Positions 11,087 through 23,277 of a stretch of 64,000 nt of DNA are shown in pieces. Within the stretch, counting starts at the first letter, position 1; every line of letters begins with the position of its first letter. The stretch is from NCBI RefSeq assembly GCF_009730915.1, contig NC_052481.1, positions 22,146,233 through 22,210,232 of the forward strand. Direction: 5' to 3'. The stretch comes from Dioscorea cayenensis subsp. rotundata. Taxonomy: Eukaryota > Streptophyta > Magnoliopsida > Dioscoreales > Dioscoreaceae. The position numbers and the translations under genes were made by a program. The notes under the pieces are model-generated. The model made no database searches. It saw only the letters and a list, made by a program, of their open reading frames with translations, and was not told where the DNA came from.

Positions 11087-12180
11087 TATGACACTGTTAT
11101 TTGTTCTTGAGTTCTTCTAATTTTTCTTTAATTTTTTTCATTAATGTTCAACATGTTACTAATAATAAATTAATAATAAATCAGTCTCATGAGATGATAT
11201 TTTTTTCTGATAGATAAATTCATGCCATTGTGCTGCAACTCTATTTCTCAGGAATGAAAGTTTGATTACTTATCATCCAATGAAGTTCAATATTTACAAA
11301 GTCTTGAAGTCTGATGTTACTATATTTACAGTAAAAAGAAGCATATTTACAGTGAAAGGTGAATCAGAAATATAAGCAGATACAGTAAAAGCAAATAACT
11401 GAAAAGAAAAGAAATTGATATCATGTGCTTTATGAATGAGACCATCATCTTGTTGTCAGTTTGAAATTTTTGCAAATGATTCTAAATTCAATGTCCTTTG
11501 AAGAACACTACATTTGATTCAAATTTTTTACTTTTAAAAATCAACATTTGTTTGTCCATTTTCAATTTATTTAAATAAAAATTATTTCCTTTATTAAGAT
11601 TTTGGAAACACAAACACTCCATTGTTTGTTTATATCATTAGAATAATCTCATGCATTAGTCTAAGTTAAAGGATCATCTTAATAAAATGAAAAGAAGTCT
11701 AGAGTTTATGAGATCTTAGGTTGAGACAGAGATAAATAATAAAAAAATTATAGATTAACGGCAACACAAATTAGTTTTTTATTGTTTTTATTTGAGATCC
11801 TTAACAAGTTTACTATCAGTTTTATCTCAACATATCTCTGCTTATGTTTTATATTTACAATTTTTGTCATTTGTTTTTATAGATTTTTCACATATAGTAG
11901 ACCGTTTTGCTGTATTCCTGACTTTTTGTATTGTGTTTTATTTTAATCAAGTGGTTATCGACGAAAAGAATTATTCAAAATAATTACAAGAAAACATAAT
12001 TTATTAGTTTTAAACATTGCCCATCTTTCACATAATTATAATATATATATATAATTATATATTAATTTTTTTCGTAAAGACTTTTGGAAACACAAACCAT
12101 TCAGTAATGGATCCAATTTTGAGAATAATCCAAACCAATTAAAAAGAAAAAGAAAATTATCTTTTTTGTTATGTAAGAAT
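11087..12180. other. MIR172 downstream region, no gene seen
   Basis: AT-rich DNA probably containing the rest of the MIR172 primary transcript, including an intron after the donor at 11086. Short palindromic AT runs lie at 12040-12065. No open reading frame shows family resemblance. Confidence 0.4.
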
Positions 12181-12432
12181 TGATTCGGATCGGGTATAAA
12201 ATAATGCAAGATCCGACCCGTAATGGGCCTTGGAAAGTCCCAAAGTAACCCCAAAAAAACAATGATGACGACAAGGGTAGTTTCGTCTTTCTAAACTAGG
12301 TGTACCTTTTGCTCTTTTGACCCCTATTATTTTATTTATTTACGATTCCCGGGATTCTCAGGGGAAGAAGAGGGCTGGTTCCTTTTCAGCTAGGTTTTTG
12401 TTCGGAGATCAAGGTCCGTGTCTATCTCGCTG
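12181..12432 (+). promoter_or_regulatory. Promoter and leader of beta3 copy 2
   Basis: Homologous to 3961-4236: 'ttcggatcgggta', 'agatccgacccgt', 'tttacgattcccgggattctca', 'cagctaggttt' and 'tcgctggtattcctctaatcc' are shared. The leader exon probably ends before the donor at 12433. Conservation between two diverged copies suggests these are the working promoter and leader elements. Confidence 0.5.
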
Positions 12433-14357
12433 GTATTCCTCTAATCCTTCGTCTCTTTCGTTGCAATTCGTTCTTCTGATGTTTTGGAAGCTTATATGGT
12501 TTTGATTTGCATGTTTTGATTCGGTTTGATGGAGCACTGTTGTCATGTCGATGGTTGTTTGTGATGAATCGAGCATTGTATGATCTGATGTTGCTTTCTC
12601 TGTCAAGCTATGATTTTGGGACTATTTTGATGTTTTGTTGTTGAATTTCTCACCAGAAACCTTCACTTGGTAATACTTCAAAGTAGTGCTGATGAATCCA
12701 TTGTTGTTTTTTTATACATGTTGTGAGGATGGTTGTTAATTAAGCACTGCATTTAATGCAGAGAGTGTGGTCTGATGTTGCTTTGTATATCAAGCTGTGA
12801 TTTTGGGATTATTTTGACATTCTGTGAAGATATGTTTTTTTGATGTATGTTGTAAGGATAGTTGTCAATCAAGCAGTTGAAGAGAGCATAATCTGATGTT
12901 GTTTATTATATCAAGCTAGAATTTTTGGGATTATTTTGATTTTACATGCTTGCATTTAACGCTTCTCAAGTACGGAGTACTGATGAATCCATGGTCATTT
13001 TCAATGTATGTTGTAAGGATGGTTGTTAATTAAGCACTACATTTGGCCAGAGAGTATGATCTGATGTTGTTTCCTGTGTCAAGTTATGATTTTGGGATTA
13101 TATTGACATTTCATTGCTGAAACCTACACTTGGGAATGCTTCTAGAGACTTGTATAGTCAAATAACGGAAAATCATTTCGTCACTTATATGAAATGCACA
13201 AACTAGATATCCAGAGTATTTTACTGTAGCGTGTACATAACAGGATTCTGCTGTTTTGTTTTTTCTTCTTCAGATGACTGGAAAATTTTATGTGATTTAA
13301 ATCAATGGTATTTCTTTCTAAACATTCGAGAATGAAATGTGGTAATTGTCATCCATTGTGTGAAGTTTCTACCTGTTTTTTGAATCTGTGGTGTTTATGC
13401 CTTCGTATTTTCCTTTGTGTTGTGAACTTTCTCAATGAGTTTTGGTTTATCCATAGGTGACTGTTGTATTTTCATGATTGGTGCCATTTGGGTTCATATC
13501 CCTGCATTATGATTTGAGTAGATGGTCTTCATGGCCAGATATTCACAAAACATTTTTCATGTGTCCCAACTATTGCCTCCTCGCCTCGTGTTTTATCTTT
13601 TGACAGGTGCATGTAGTTGTCTGTTCTGGTTGTGCAAGTTTATTTGTTACACACCAGGGGTTTTATCCATCATGGACTTATACACTTGTTGAAAGATCTT
13701 GACTGCATGATTTAAATCATGGCAAGTGTATTATTTTGAATAAGCAGAAGATTGTTTTAGTAAAGTTGCAATGACATGTAAATTTTAATGAGTGGAAAAT
13801 CAGATCTTTGTGATGCTTTTGTGGTGTATTCAGATCGTAGAAGTTAAAAAATTATTTGTTGATTGAAAAATTTTAATTATGACTTAGCAAATATCAGAAT
13901 TCATGATCCTTATTATTGAATGATGCACTTATGCATGGGCATTGTGCTTCTTAGTATCTACACTTTACAAAGTGCCCTATAGTTTGTGTTCATAGAGTCT
14001 TTTCATCCATGCAAATTTATTTGTTGATGTTTTACATTAATTGGAACGTCTAAAAACATCATTTGGAACTTGAATGAGCTACTCTAGGTGTGTCTGTCCA
14101 TTATTCAGATGCCAACAGAACCTAGTTCACAGTGTTTAGTTGTCTACATGATCACTAAGACATCAAAACATGCTTGTGTCCATAATCTCCCAACAAACTA
14201 TTCAACTAGATTTAGTCTTATTAATAGCTTATGGTAAACAAGTAACTTTCCTTTTTCCAATAACTTCTCATCAAAATGGTAGAACAAGAGCATACGATAT
14301 TTCTTATCACTCTGAAGTCCCATACACCTTACTAGTAAATAATATGTTGTTTTTCAG
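12433..14357 (+). other. 5' UTR intron of beta3 copy 2 with internal repeats
   Basis: About 1.9 kb from donor GGTATTCC to acceptor tttttcag ending at 14357. As in copy 1 it holds four diverged repeats with 'tctgatgttg' and 'tcaagctatgattttggga', near 12580, 12769, 12890 and 13058. The array therefore predates the block duplication. No real coding sequence seen. Confidence 0.55.
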
Positions 14358-14416
14358 GTTTATAGTTGTCTGATTAATTGATGATCAAGAGTTGCTAGCA
14401 CATTCTTCTCGATACA

Positions 14417-14844
14417 ATGGATACCCAAAATGGAGATGATCAAGTAAGCTTTGAAATTATCATCATTGATACATCTTGCTAAATATCATCCGATAATGCG
14501 TTTTCTAAGAAAGAATCATTCTGCAGGAAGGAGTCAGGGTGATGGGATTCGAAGTTCCAAGATCTCCTGATTCTAGTTATTGCAATCCTATCCCAGGTAA
14601 TGAAGACGAAGCCCGTGATCCACCACTTGTCCCACCTCATTTGCAACATTCTTTGTTGAGCTTCCCGGCAAATCAAGATGCTTCAAATAGCCTCCCATTG
14701 CCTAACAATGTAACTATGAACCACCTATACATTGAAAATAGAGAAAGACCGAGCTCGGTCGTCGCCCTTGGCATCACACATCGCTTCCGTTCAAAATTTG
14801 TGACCGTTGTGCTTTACAAACCAATCCAGAGAAGAGGTGCATGA
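14417..14844 (+). CDS. SnRK1 regulatory subunit beta3, copy 2
   Basis: Second copy of the short beta subunit that links kinase and gamma subunits of SnRK1. Exons 14417-14443 and 14527-14844 give 114 residues starting MDTQNGDDQ, the same length and intron position as copy 1. Only about ten residues differ from copy 1, for example SSYC for TSYC, LVPPHLQHSLLS for IVPPHLQHPLLI, HRFRS for HRYRS and PIQRR for PIRRR. All changes are mild and the frame is intact, so both copies appear to be under constraint. The ASC domain spans roughly residues 35-114. There is no glycogen-binding domain and no N-terminal myristoylation glycine, as for beta3 types. Confidence 0.93.
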
Positions 14845-16793
14845 GAATTAGTGACATGATCCTTCTTTCCCTTTTCATGTTCCGTCATCTTTATATGATG
14901 AAATTGGTATTTCTCCTCACTCTTATTTGGAGTAGATGAAAGAAGCACAAATTGAAGACCTACCTGATTGTATTAAGCTTCAAACAACATTATCAATCAC
15001 GAATATGACTGTGTAATTACATCGATGTACCATTGTTTTTTAGCCGACCAAACTACCAAAAGCCAGCTCGTTAGTCTTCGCCGTGATTTTTTTTTTTTTT
15101 TTCATCCTAATGATGTTACTCTTTAGTGTAAACAATCGGTAAACAATCGGTTTGACATCTGGTGTCCGAGAATGATATGAATGAATATTCTGTCTTACAT
15201 CGATACCTCGTTTTCATCCAATGAATGTTTTCGCTAGTTGTGTTATAATACATCACATGAACATAACTTGTCTTGACTTTCATAAATTAGTTCATTAATG
15301 TGCTATTTGAAAGTTTAAACAAACTCAAAATGGATCAAAATATTCAAAGATGTCAATTTGGAACTATCGTTGTGCTTTGATTACAAATAATTGGTGATAA
15401 TATTGGACATTAACAAGGTGTTTGTCATGGTGATCTTAGGTTTAAAAAAAGTCATCAAGAGTGTTTGAAGATTACAAAGAGATGAAATGATCCAAATATA
15501 AAAAGTTAATAATTGTGAAGAATAATTCTTCCTAATATAAGAAGCTTTCCAATGCCTTCAAAAGACAATTTAAGCATGTGCATTAAAAAAATAGTTTTTT
15601 TTTATTAGTTTTTCTAATTTAATCTCACAATTTCAATTGAGACTTACAAAATATAAGTATACTTGTTACATTTGATATGTAATTTATTTGCTATCCTATG
15701 ACTAATCAAATGTTGACATAATATACTTATATATCATATCTTGTTTAAAATATATTGAATGTACGGGTACGGTTGCCAAGTGATAGAGTATCGATACATA
15801 TCATGAAAATTTAAGAATAATAAAAAACAATAATTTTAAAATTATTGATCAATAATAAAATAAAATAAAAAATAAAACTAAACAGATCTCTAGAAAAAAA
15901 ATCACTAACCGTAGAGAGATTATAAATAATAGATAATTTAATAATCGTTTTTTAAATTCTTAGACTCATATAACTCTCAAATCATAATGGAATAATAATA
16001 CAATTTTTTTATTAGATCAATTAATAGTGTATGCTTTATTTATATTAAAATAAATAAGTATATCTTTATTTTTTGAGAAATAATCATATACCAAAATAAA
16101 GACACTCTCAAACAAAGTTTAAAGTTTAAACTAATGGAAATACAAAGCTTTTGTAATTAAAATTAAATAAAACGCTAACATAGAATTTTTTTTTTTTCTT
16201 CAATTAGTCAATTTACGCCCACCATCATATTTGTATCTAAATAAATAAAATCAAATATGCAATTATTCAAATAATCATATAGCAAGTTAAAAAAAAAACT
16301 AAATTAAGTAAAAAAATTACATAGATTTCGTTGTAGTGAAAGTATAAGATAAAGCAAAGCTCACATATATGATATTTAAAAAAATAAAAGTACCATGTAT
16401 CTGTCCCATTTTAATTGAAAAAAGAAAGAAGGAAAGAACCCATCTATTTCATTTATATGGTTAAATATTATACATCAATTGAAGCTTCTATATTTTATTT
16501 AAAAAAAATTAGGAAAAGGTTATTTCTTAACATGGATGTCATCCATGTTTCCTAGTGAACTTAAGCATCATTTATTTGTAGTGTTAAACAAAACCTCAAA
16601 ATTTGATAGGGAACCACTTTGTCCTACAATGTTCAAACTTCAAACTTGAGCATCATCTTCTTGGCATTAACTATTGTTGCAATCTGATCCTTGGGGCCTG
16701 CCATGGGTCCTCTTTCTCTCTCTCCTCTCCACAAGCCATTTTGATGGAGAAGCGGCGCCATGTTAATTCCTCCATTGTCAACTCTTCATACAC
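14845..16793. other. Intergenic, beta3 copy 2 3' UTR and NRT2 upstream
   Basis: The first 350 bp are probably 3' UTR of beta3 copy 2, with a T13-16 run at 15090 and a small repeat 'gtaaacaatcg' x2 at 15130. The rest is AT-rich with no gene seen; the part just left of 16790 should contain nitrate-transporter control elements, but I cannot point to a defined motif. Confidence 0.4.
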
Positions 16794-16801
16794 TATAAAT
16801 A
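16794..16801 (+). promoter_or_regulatory. TATA box of NRT2
   Basis: TATAAATA lies 108 bp before the NRT2 start codon. A leader of about 75 bp then ends in a (TTG)6-like run at 16879-16897 directly before the ATG. Confidence 0.6.
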
Positions 16802-16901
16802 AGCATTCTTTCTCTCCACCACAACATTCATTAATTTCCCACCAAAACATACTTCAAAATATACAACTTATAAAACTTTGTTGTTGTTGTTGTTGTTAGA
16901 A

Positions 16902-18558
16902 ATGGAGGAAGGTGTAGGAACTCCGGGGAGCTCAATGCATGGTGTGACTGGTCGAGAACCAGCTTTCGCACTCAACGTGAACTCCCCGAGCATCCCGACT
17001 GATACCACTGCCAAGTTCGACCTCCCTGTCGACTCTGAACACAAGGCGAAAACCTTCAAGCTTTTCTCTTTGAAAAATCCTCACATGCGAACTTTCCATT
17101 TATCATGGATTTCCTTCTTCACTTGTTTTGTCTCAACTTTCGCCGCGGCTCCTTTAGTTCCTATCATCCGTGATAACCTTAATCTCACCAAAACCGATGT
17201 TGGTAATGCCGGTGTTGCTTCAGTTTCCGGCAGTATTTTCTCTAGGCTTGTTATGGGGGCTGTTTGTGACTTGCTCGGTCCCCGCTACGGTTGTGCATTC
17301 CTCATCATGCTGTCTGCACCAACTGTTTTCTGCATGTCTCTTGTTTCCTCTGCCACTGGTTACATCGTCATGAGGTTCATGATTGGGTTCTCTCTGGCGA
17401 CATTCGTGTCGTGCCAGTACTGGATGAGCACTATGTTCAACAGCAAGATCATTGGGACAGTGAACGGAACGGCAGCTGGATGGGGGAACATGGGCGGCGG
17501 CGCAACCCAGTTACTGATGCCACTGGTCTATGAGCTTATTCATAAGATTGGCGCCACCCCTTTCACTGCTTGGCGTATCGCTTTCTTCATCCCTGGCTTT
17601 ATGCATGTAATCATGGGGATCTTCGTCCTCACCCTCGGCCAAGATCTCCCAGATGGCAACCTCAGCAGCCTCCAAAAGAAAGGAGATGTCAACAAGGACA
17701 AGTTCTCCAAGGTATTATTAAAACTCAAACTCTTGCTTTTAACTCCATTGATTGAGCTGTTTGTAAAGACGGCAATTCCTGCAGGTACTATGGTATGCAG
17801 TCACCAACTACAGGACATGGATCTTTGTCCTCCTCTATGGCTACTGCATGGGAGTAGAGCTCACCACAGACAACGTCATCGCTGAGTACTTCTTCGACAG
17901 ATTCAATCTAAACCTCAGAACAGCCGGCATTATTGCTGCCTGCTTTGGCATGGCAAACATTGTTGCCCGACCATTTGGTGGCTACATGTCAGACTTGGGT
18001 GCAAGGAAGTTTGGAATGAGAGGCCGTCTTTGGAATGTATGGATCCTCCAGACACTTGGTGGTGCATTCTGCCTCTGGCTTGGCCTTGCCAACAGTCTTC
18101 CGATTTCCGTCTTTGCAATGATATGTTTCTCTATCTGTGCACAAGCAGCATGCGGTGGAATCTTCGGTGTCATCCCTTTCATCTCAAGAAGATCTCTGGG
18201 GATAATCTCCGGCATGACAGGCGCCGGAGGGAACTTTGGCTCCGGGCTTACCCAGCTCCTTTTCTTCACCAGCTCAAAGTACTCAACGGCCAAAGGACTA
18301 TCATACATGGGGATCATGATCATGGCTTGCACTCTGCCGGTGACTCTGGTGCACTTCCCTCAATGGGGGAGCATGTTCCTTCCTGCATCTCAGAAGTCTA
18401 CTGAAGAGCATTACTACACTTCTGAGTGGACTGAGGAGGAGAGACACCAGGGGTTGCACCAAGCCAGTCTCAAGTTCGCCGAGAACAGCAGGTCGGAAAG
18501 GGGCAAGCGCATTGCCTCAGCTCCAACACCACCAAACTCTACACCTGTGCATGTCTAA
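16902..18558 (+). CDS. NRT2: High-affinity nitrate transporter NRT2
   Basis: Plasma-membrane nitrate/proton symporter of the major facilitator superfamily for uptake at low external nitrate; NRT2 proteins usually work with the partner NAR2/NRT3, not seen here. Exons 16902-17711 and 17785-18558 join at AAG|GTA with a 73-bp intron, giving 527 residues. The N-terminus has the family [16 protein letters not shown] and [15 protein letters not shown], then about 12 membrane segments. The MFS signature is [12 protein letters not shown]; the two nitrate-porter signatures are [14 protein letters not shown] and [13 protein letters not shown]. The hydrophilic C-terminus includes [15 protein letters not shown]. 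Start choice: ATG at 16902, because the frame upstream has no ATG. Length and motifs are complete, so it should be functional. Rice NRT2.1/2.2 lack introns, whereas NRT2.3 and dicot genes have them. Confidence 0.97.
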
Positions 18559-19685
18559 GCTTCGATAATGTCTTTAAGATAAATAATCAAGTGCTTGTTC
18601 TCAAACTTCATGCAAGATCATTTAAAAGAATTCTACTTCAATCTAGTTTTTGTGCCTGTATCTTCCTATATTCAGTACTGTCTGTGCAAGGTCCTGTTCA
18701 ATGTCTTCTTATGTATCCTGTTTTGATCAAACTACTTGTAATGGAACCAAATGGAATGCATGCAGTGAAATTTTCAATCTAAAAGAATGGAAAAATGAAC
18801 TAAAACAGATGATAATTTCAAGTATTTGATATGTGTGTCCATATAACAGTATCATATACAAAGGAAGATGGGATCTGCATCAGATTTGATAATAAGGGCA
18901 ATAGGCAAAGGATACCAAGATACCAAGATGACAGCTGAGCATCATAAAACTATTCCAAGAATTTGAAACATTTTGATTCATTAGAAAATAAGGTAAAGTA
19001 TCTGTTAGCATGATTCTTTACGGATGATTCCTTGAGTAATGCACAGGAGGTAGCAGAGTTGAAATAAGCATGATGATTCTGTCCTCCTAGATGTTGACTT
19101 GACTAAAATAATACTTGCTTTTGTTCTTCTCAGAGGGAGAGCTTGCTGCATCATAGTTTTTTAATTACAACAGCAACTTACTTTACTAATAGAATCTCAG
19201 AAAAAAATAATGGAGTGTTGAATTAAAAATTAAGTTGATTATCATGCATGAGTAATCACATGCCATGAAAATTTCATCAAGCCTATCAATACTTGCTAGC
19301 AATTAATCTTGTCATTGCTTTCTTTGAGAACCTAATTAAAGTATAACATCAGTTACGATTACAATTGAGAGTCAAAATAATAAAAATAGGAGAGTATTTA
19401 GTTTTTACATTATAAAAAGAACAACACACAAATTCAACAACTTGGTTTGGTTGATATCAATATCCTCGATAGTTGACTATTTCAATGAACAAAAACTATT
19501 GTTCTTAAGCAGTAACGAGAAACCTAAGAAGCTTTCTAATCATGCCAAGGGGCAAAACAAGAGTATATAATGTTTGTGTCCCCATCACTGCTTCCTCAAT
19601 GCAGAGCAGGTAAGGATCTCATGTTGTTCTAGGCTGAAATTAGTGATGGTTGGACAATATTCTAAGTAATTTGAATAACATGAAA
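18559..19685. other. NRT2 3' UTR and spacer
   Basis: Probably about 250 bp of 3' UTR, then AT-rich sequence. I see no gene or RNA structure that I can support. Confidence 0.4.
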
Positions 19686-19689
19686 GGTT

Positions 19690-20150
19690 TGTCGCAAGGG
19701 ACAACCTAAACATATAATTGATCAGGGTGTTGAAAATTTCGGTTTGGCAGAGAGCTGACACACTCTCCATAAGCCAATGATTTGACCTTGAAATGTTTAA
19801 GCAAGCTGCAAAAGAAAATCATATATTGAACTGCTGAAAAAGAGAGAATATGAGTTTAGCATCACAAATTTTCGGCCCAAGGGTTGAGAAAAGATTGATA
19901 GATACACTAAAATAGAATAAAACCAGCAAGGGGCAACCTTAATATATGATTGATCAGGGTGTTGAAAATTTCGATTTGGCAGAGAGCTGACACACTCTCC
20001 ATATGCCAACAATTTGACCTTGAAATGTCTAAGCAAGTTGCAAAAGAAAGTCTTATAATGAACTGCTGAAAAAGAGAGAACATGAATTTAGCACTAAATT
20101 TGCCAACCAAGGTTTGAGAAAAGATTGATAGATACACTAAACCAGAATAA
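19690..20150. repeat. Tandem repeat, two units of about 230 bp
   Basis: Two adjacent direct copies begin near 19690 and 19922. Shared landmarks are gatcagggtgttgaaaattt (19720 and 19952), tggcagagagctgacacac, tttgaccttgaaatgt, actgctgaaaaagagag and gttgagaaaagattgata (19883 and 20113). The spacing is 229-232 bp and the copies differ by scattered substitutions. The repeat is noncoding and lies 3' of the DnaJ-type gene. Confidence 0.85.
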
Positions 20151-20516
20151 ATCAATAAAATGACCAATTGAAAGAAGTTTATAATCATTTTAGAACTAAT
20201 GTTTGATGTAACTTCAAAAGACACAGCTCAGAATCAGTACAAGTCTTCTATGAATCAAACCATTGCATCTTGGCACAACAATAAGATGCATTAAAAAAAT
20301 GAGTATTAACTAATCTCAAATACATATATCTGCCCACAGAGTATGTACCTTCTAGATTGGCATCTGAGACAAACTGACCAATACATTTATATGTACATTG
20401 CCAACAATCGAATGACGATGAAAACCCCCTTAAAGTGTCACTTCATGATGTGCGTCCAGAGCGAGAAAAACGTCCAAAGTTGCAACAGAATAATGAAGCA
20501 CAGACGATGTACTTGA

Positions 20517-20816
20517 TCTGAACCAGGAAAGAGTTTAATCAAGTGATATGCAGATCACATGACAGAAAAATATATCTAAAGTATACATTAAACAAGAAGT
20601 GAACAAGAAGACAAATGCTACTGAAAGCATGGTTTAACTCAAGCATTTCACATAACAATGTACCCCATTTAGTTGGTCTATTCTTCGTAGCAGATTTTCA
20701 ACTAAACTAACATCAAGAAAAAACCAAATAGCAATATACAAATTTAAGTGATCTGAATAGCGAATAACATTGGAGATATAAATCCAAGTCATTAAAATAA
20801 GATACACAAACTTACC
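20517..20816 (-). other. Probable 3' UTR intron of the DnaJ-type gene
   Basis: A perfect donor G|GTAAGT occurs at 20815 on the minus strand, overlapping the TAA stop of the unspliced frame, and a ttcag acceptor before 20517 precedes a likely 3' UTR exon. If spliced, the frame reads AGC TGA and ends two codons earlier than the unspliced reading. Either way the protein ends KLS or KLSW. Confidence 0.45.
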
Positions 20817-21740
20817 AGCTTAGTTTCCCACTCCCTCCACAAGTACTACATGAGCGAGCTGAAGAACACTTCATACAATAACTCCACTTCTTCGGAAGCC
20901 TTTAATTAAATACCAAGAAACAAAACATCAAGCACATAATTTGAAGCATACAACCACGTAAGTAAAACACAAAATCCAGGCATACCCAGCAGTGTATCGG
21001 GTTGCCATGTTCTTGGCGGTCATTCTCGCACGATCAGCACTTTCCTCCGAGAGCTTCTTTAGTATGAAGCCCTCTCCATTGCATGCCGAACAAATACCAG
21101 AACCGCCACAATCTTCACAAACTTTCAAAGGTTCTGCCTGATAAAAAACAGAGTCAGAATCAAACAACCACATTCACCAAACTCAAAACCACTGAATAAT
21201 TAGCAAAGCACAGACCAATGTAGGATTAACCGAAGCTTGCTTAGTCTTTGAAAGAAGCACAGAGCCCGCACCAACAGCCACTGCAGCAAGTACAACAGTT
21301 GCTGCTGTCTCAGGCAATGCAGCAAACACATTGTGTGCATTGCGTTCCTGACGGTGTGAGTTAAACCTTACTGGAGTTTTTATTGAGGAAAGCCTCAATC
21401 TTGATACTCTAATGGCTAAAACACATGAACATGATAACATATAAGACATTAGAATCCTTGATATTATATCAAGAAAGGAAAAAATTATTGAAAATTGGAG
21501 CCTCAATCTTGACACTCAAATGAAAACTCAACAAAATAAAGATGAAATTTTGAAGTTAAGACATCACAAACAAACACATGAATGTTCTCATACTTGTTGT
21601 TAGATCAAAAATTCAAAACAAAAAAAGGTTGAAAATTTAAGCAGTTTTAAGGGGAATGGAGAGATTAGTGAGGATTGATGGATATATATACCATTGAAGG
21701 AGTGAAAGCCATTAGAAGCCACCACCATTGGAAGCTCCAT
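20812..21740 (-). CDS. Chloroplast-type DnaJ cysteine-rich zinc-finger protein
   Basis: Small protein with a DnaJ-like zinc-finger domain but no J domain. Four exons join in frame: 21740-21692, 21415-21216, 21137-20986, 20899-20812, giving about 162 residues. The N-terminus (MELPMVVASNGF, then RVSRLRLSSIKT) is Ser/Arg-rich and may be a plastid transit peptide. A short hydrophobic stretch follows (ALPETAATVVLAAVAVGAGSV). The cysteine motifs are CEDCGGSG, CSACNGEG, CMKC and CSTCGGSG, i.e. four CxxC units of the CxxCxGxG type. Between them is a conserved helix, KNMATRYTAGLPKKWSYC. Family members of this kind help assemble or protect photosynthetic complexes; the substrate of this one is unknown. 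The exact start is uncertain because a second ATG lies four codons in. Confidence 0.82.
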
Positions 21741-22024
21741 TCCAACTTTTCTGGGGCTTCAGCTCCTCCTCAAGCTCTCTCTCTCTCTCTCTTATCTTCA
21801 ATGCTGAAAAAGACTCACATTTGGAGTTTAAAGTCCCAAGTTTCATTATCATTTCCTTTGGTTCATCATCCTCAAACTGTTTTATTTCAGTCCACAAAAA
21901 AAATTTAAATTGTCCAATAATTTACCATTTCACCAAATTTTTATTTTTTATTTTTTATTTTTTTATCAACATCAAACTATCAAAGCATAATTATGCTACG
22001 AATTTATATAATTTTTTAATTTGA

Positions 22025-22093
<69 letters not shown>

Positions 22094-23277
22094 TTTTTTC
22101 AGTTGGTCCCTGCTGACATGTTTTGTTACATCATAAGATAATTTTCCTATTTCTTTTTCCAAGGAAAAACAGAAAAATTGAGAGATAAATCATATAATTT
22201 TTTTTTAAAAAAAAATAGGTAAATCATAACCATATTAAAGTTAAAATATATATATATACATAAATTAATTTTAACTATAGTGAGTGATGATTAAAATATT
22301 GAATTGTAAAAATAAGACAACCCATATAATAAATGGTATGGATCTAACTGAAGCTATTCAATCAATAAAGACATCAAACTTTAAACTTTGGGACAATTGC
22401 TTGTTTCGAGTTTATGTTCAAATGTTTTCTTTAATTAGAAAATGAGTGCAAAAAATCAAGCTTCTGCTTTAATTATCAACAATGAAACTTCTACTCTAAT
22501 CTTATTCAAGCTTGAAGTTACAAATAATCAAATTAAAAACATAAAATGAATCTTAACCGAAGCCATGTACACAAGTTGAAACCACTCTTGAACATGGGGT
22601 TAGCCCGTTGAAACCTTTAAAAAAAGAACCCTGTAAAATTATAAAAATAGATATATCACAAATTTATTAAAAAAAACACAGAATTCAATAGAAACAGAAA
22701 AGAAAAACGAACAGAAAACAAGAGAAAAAGAAATAAGCACATGAAGAAGAGGCTATACGCAGTCACCAAAAGTGAAGCAAGCCTCAACAACACAACAAAA
22801 GCTAAAAAACAAAGAAAAAGATGACTGAGAAGACAAAGTCTATCTTTAGGTATTTAAAATCTCATCAGGCAAGGCAGGCAAAAGGAGTTGATCACTCCGG
22901 AATAGTATGCGAAATTATAAACAGCTTAACACTTAAAAATAATAATAATAATAATAATAACAACGCAAAACCTAAAACTACTCAAAGTGAATCCAAGAAG
23001 AAGGTTGACTGAGACCCAAAAGTCAAGCAAAATCTTGTCAAACTTGCATGGCTGACTTTTTCACCAAAACTTTTGGAGAAGATCACGAGCATCCTCAAGT
23101 GTGTCCATGCTTTGTGTTTGCTTGCTAAGCGCTGAGCTGTGCCATCTCCCCTCCAATTAACCTCTCTAGCTACTCACGAGTTCATTTAAGACCTTTCCAT
23201 GCATTCATGATATATAATATAATCCAACTCTCCTTTACCTTCTTATAATTCTATACTCTCATCCTCTTCTCTTTACC
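21741..23277. other. Intergenic with long (AT)n
   Basis: Contains a (CT)n tract at 21776-21790 in the DnaJ-type leader, an (AT)n microsatellite at 22028-22092, a smaller (TA)n at 22244-22257, (AAT)n at 22938-22960, and the promoter side of the IDA-like gene. TATA-like tatataatataat is at 23210-23222. No other gene seen. Confidence 0.5.
22028..22092. repeat. (AT)n microsatellite
   Basis: Uninterrupted AT dinucleotide run of about 65 bp. Confidence 0.97.

Noticed and set aside
16878-16901. Upstream extension of NRT2 with Leu repeats
   Set aside because: It begins at a TTG inside a (TTG)n leader run; no ATG is present, and the ATG at 16902 matches the family start.
17982-18332. Minus-strand 116-codon frame inside NRT2
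   Set aside because: Antisense shadow of the transporter coding sequence.
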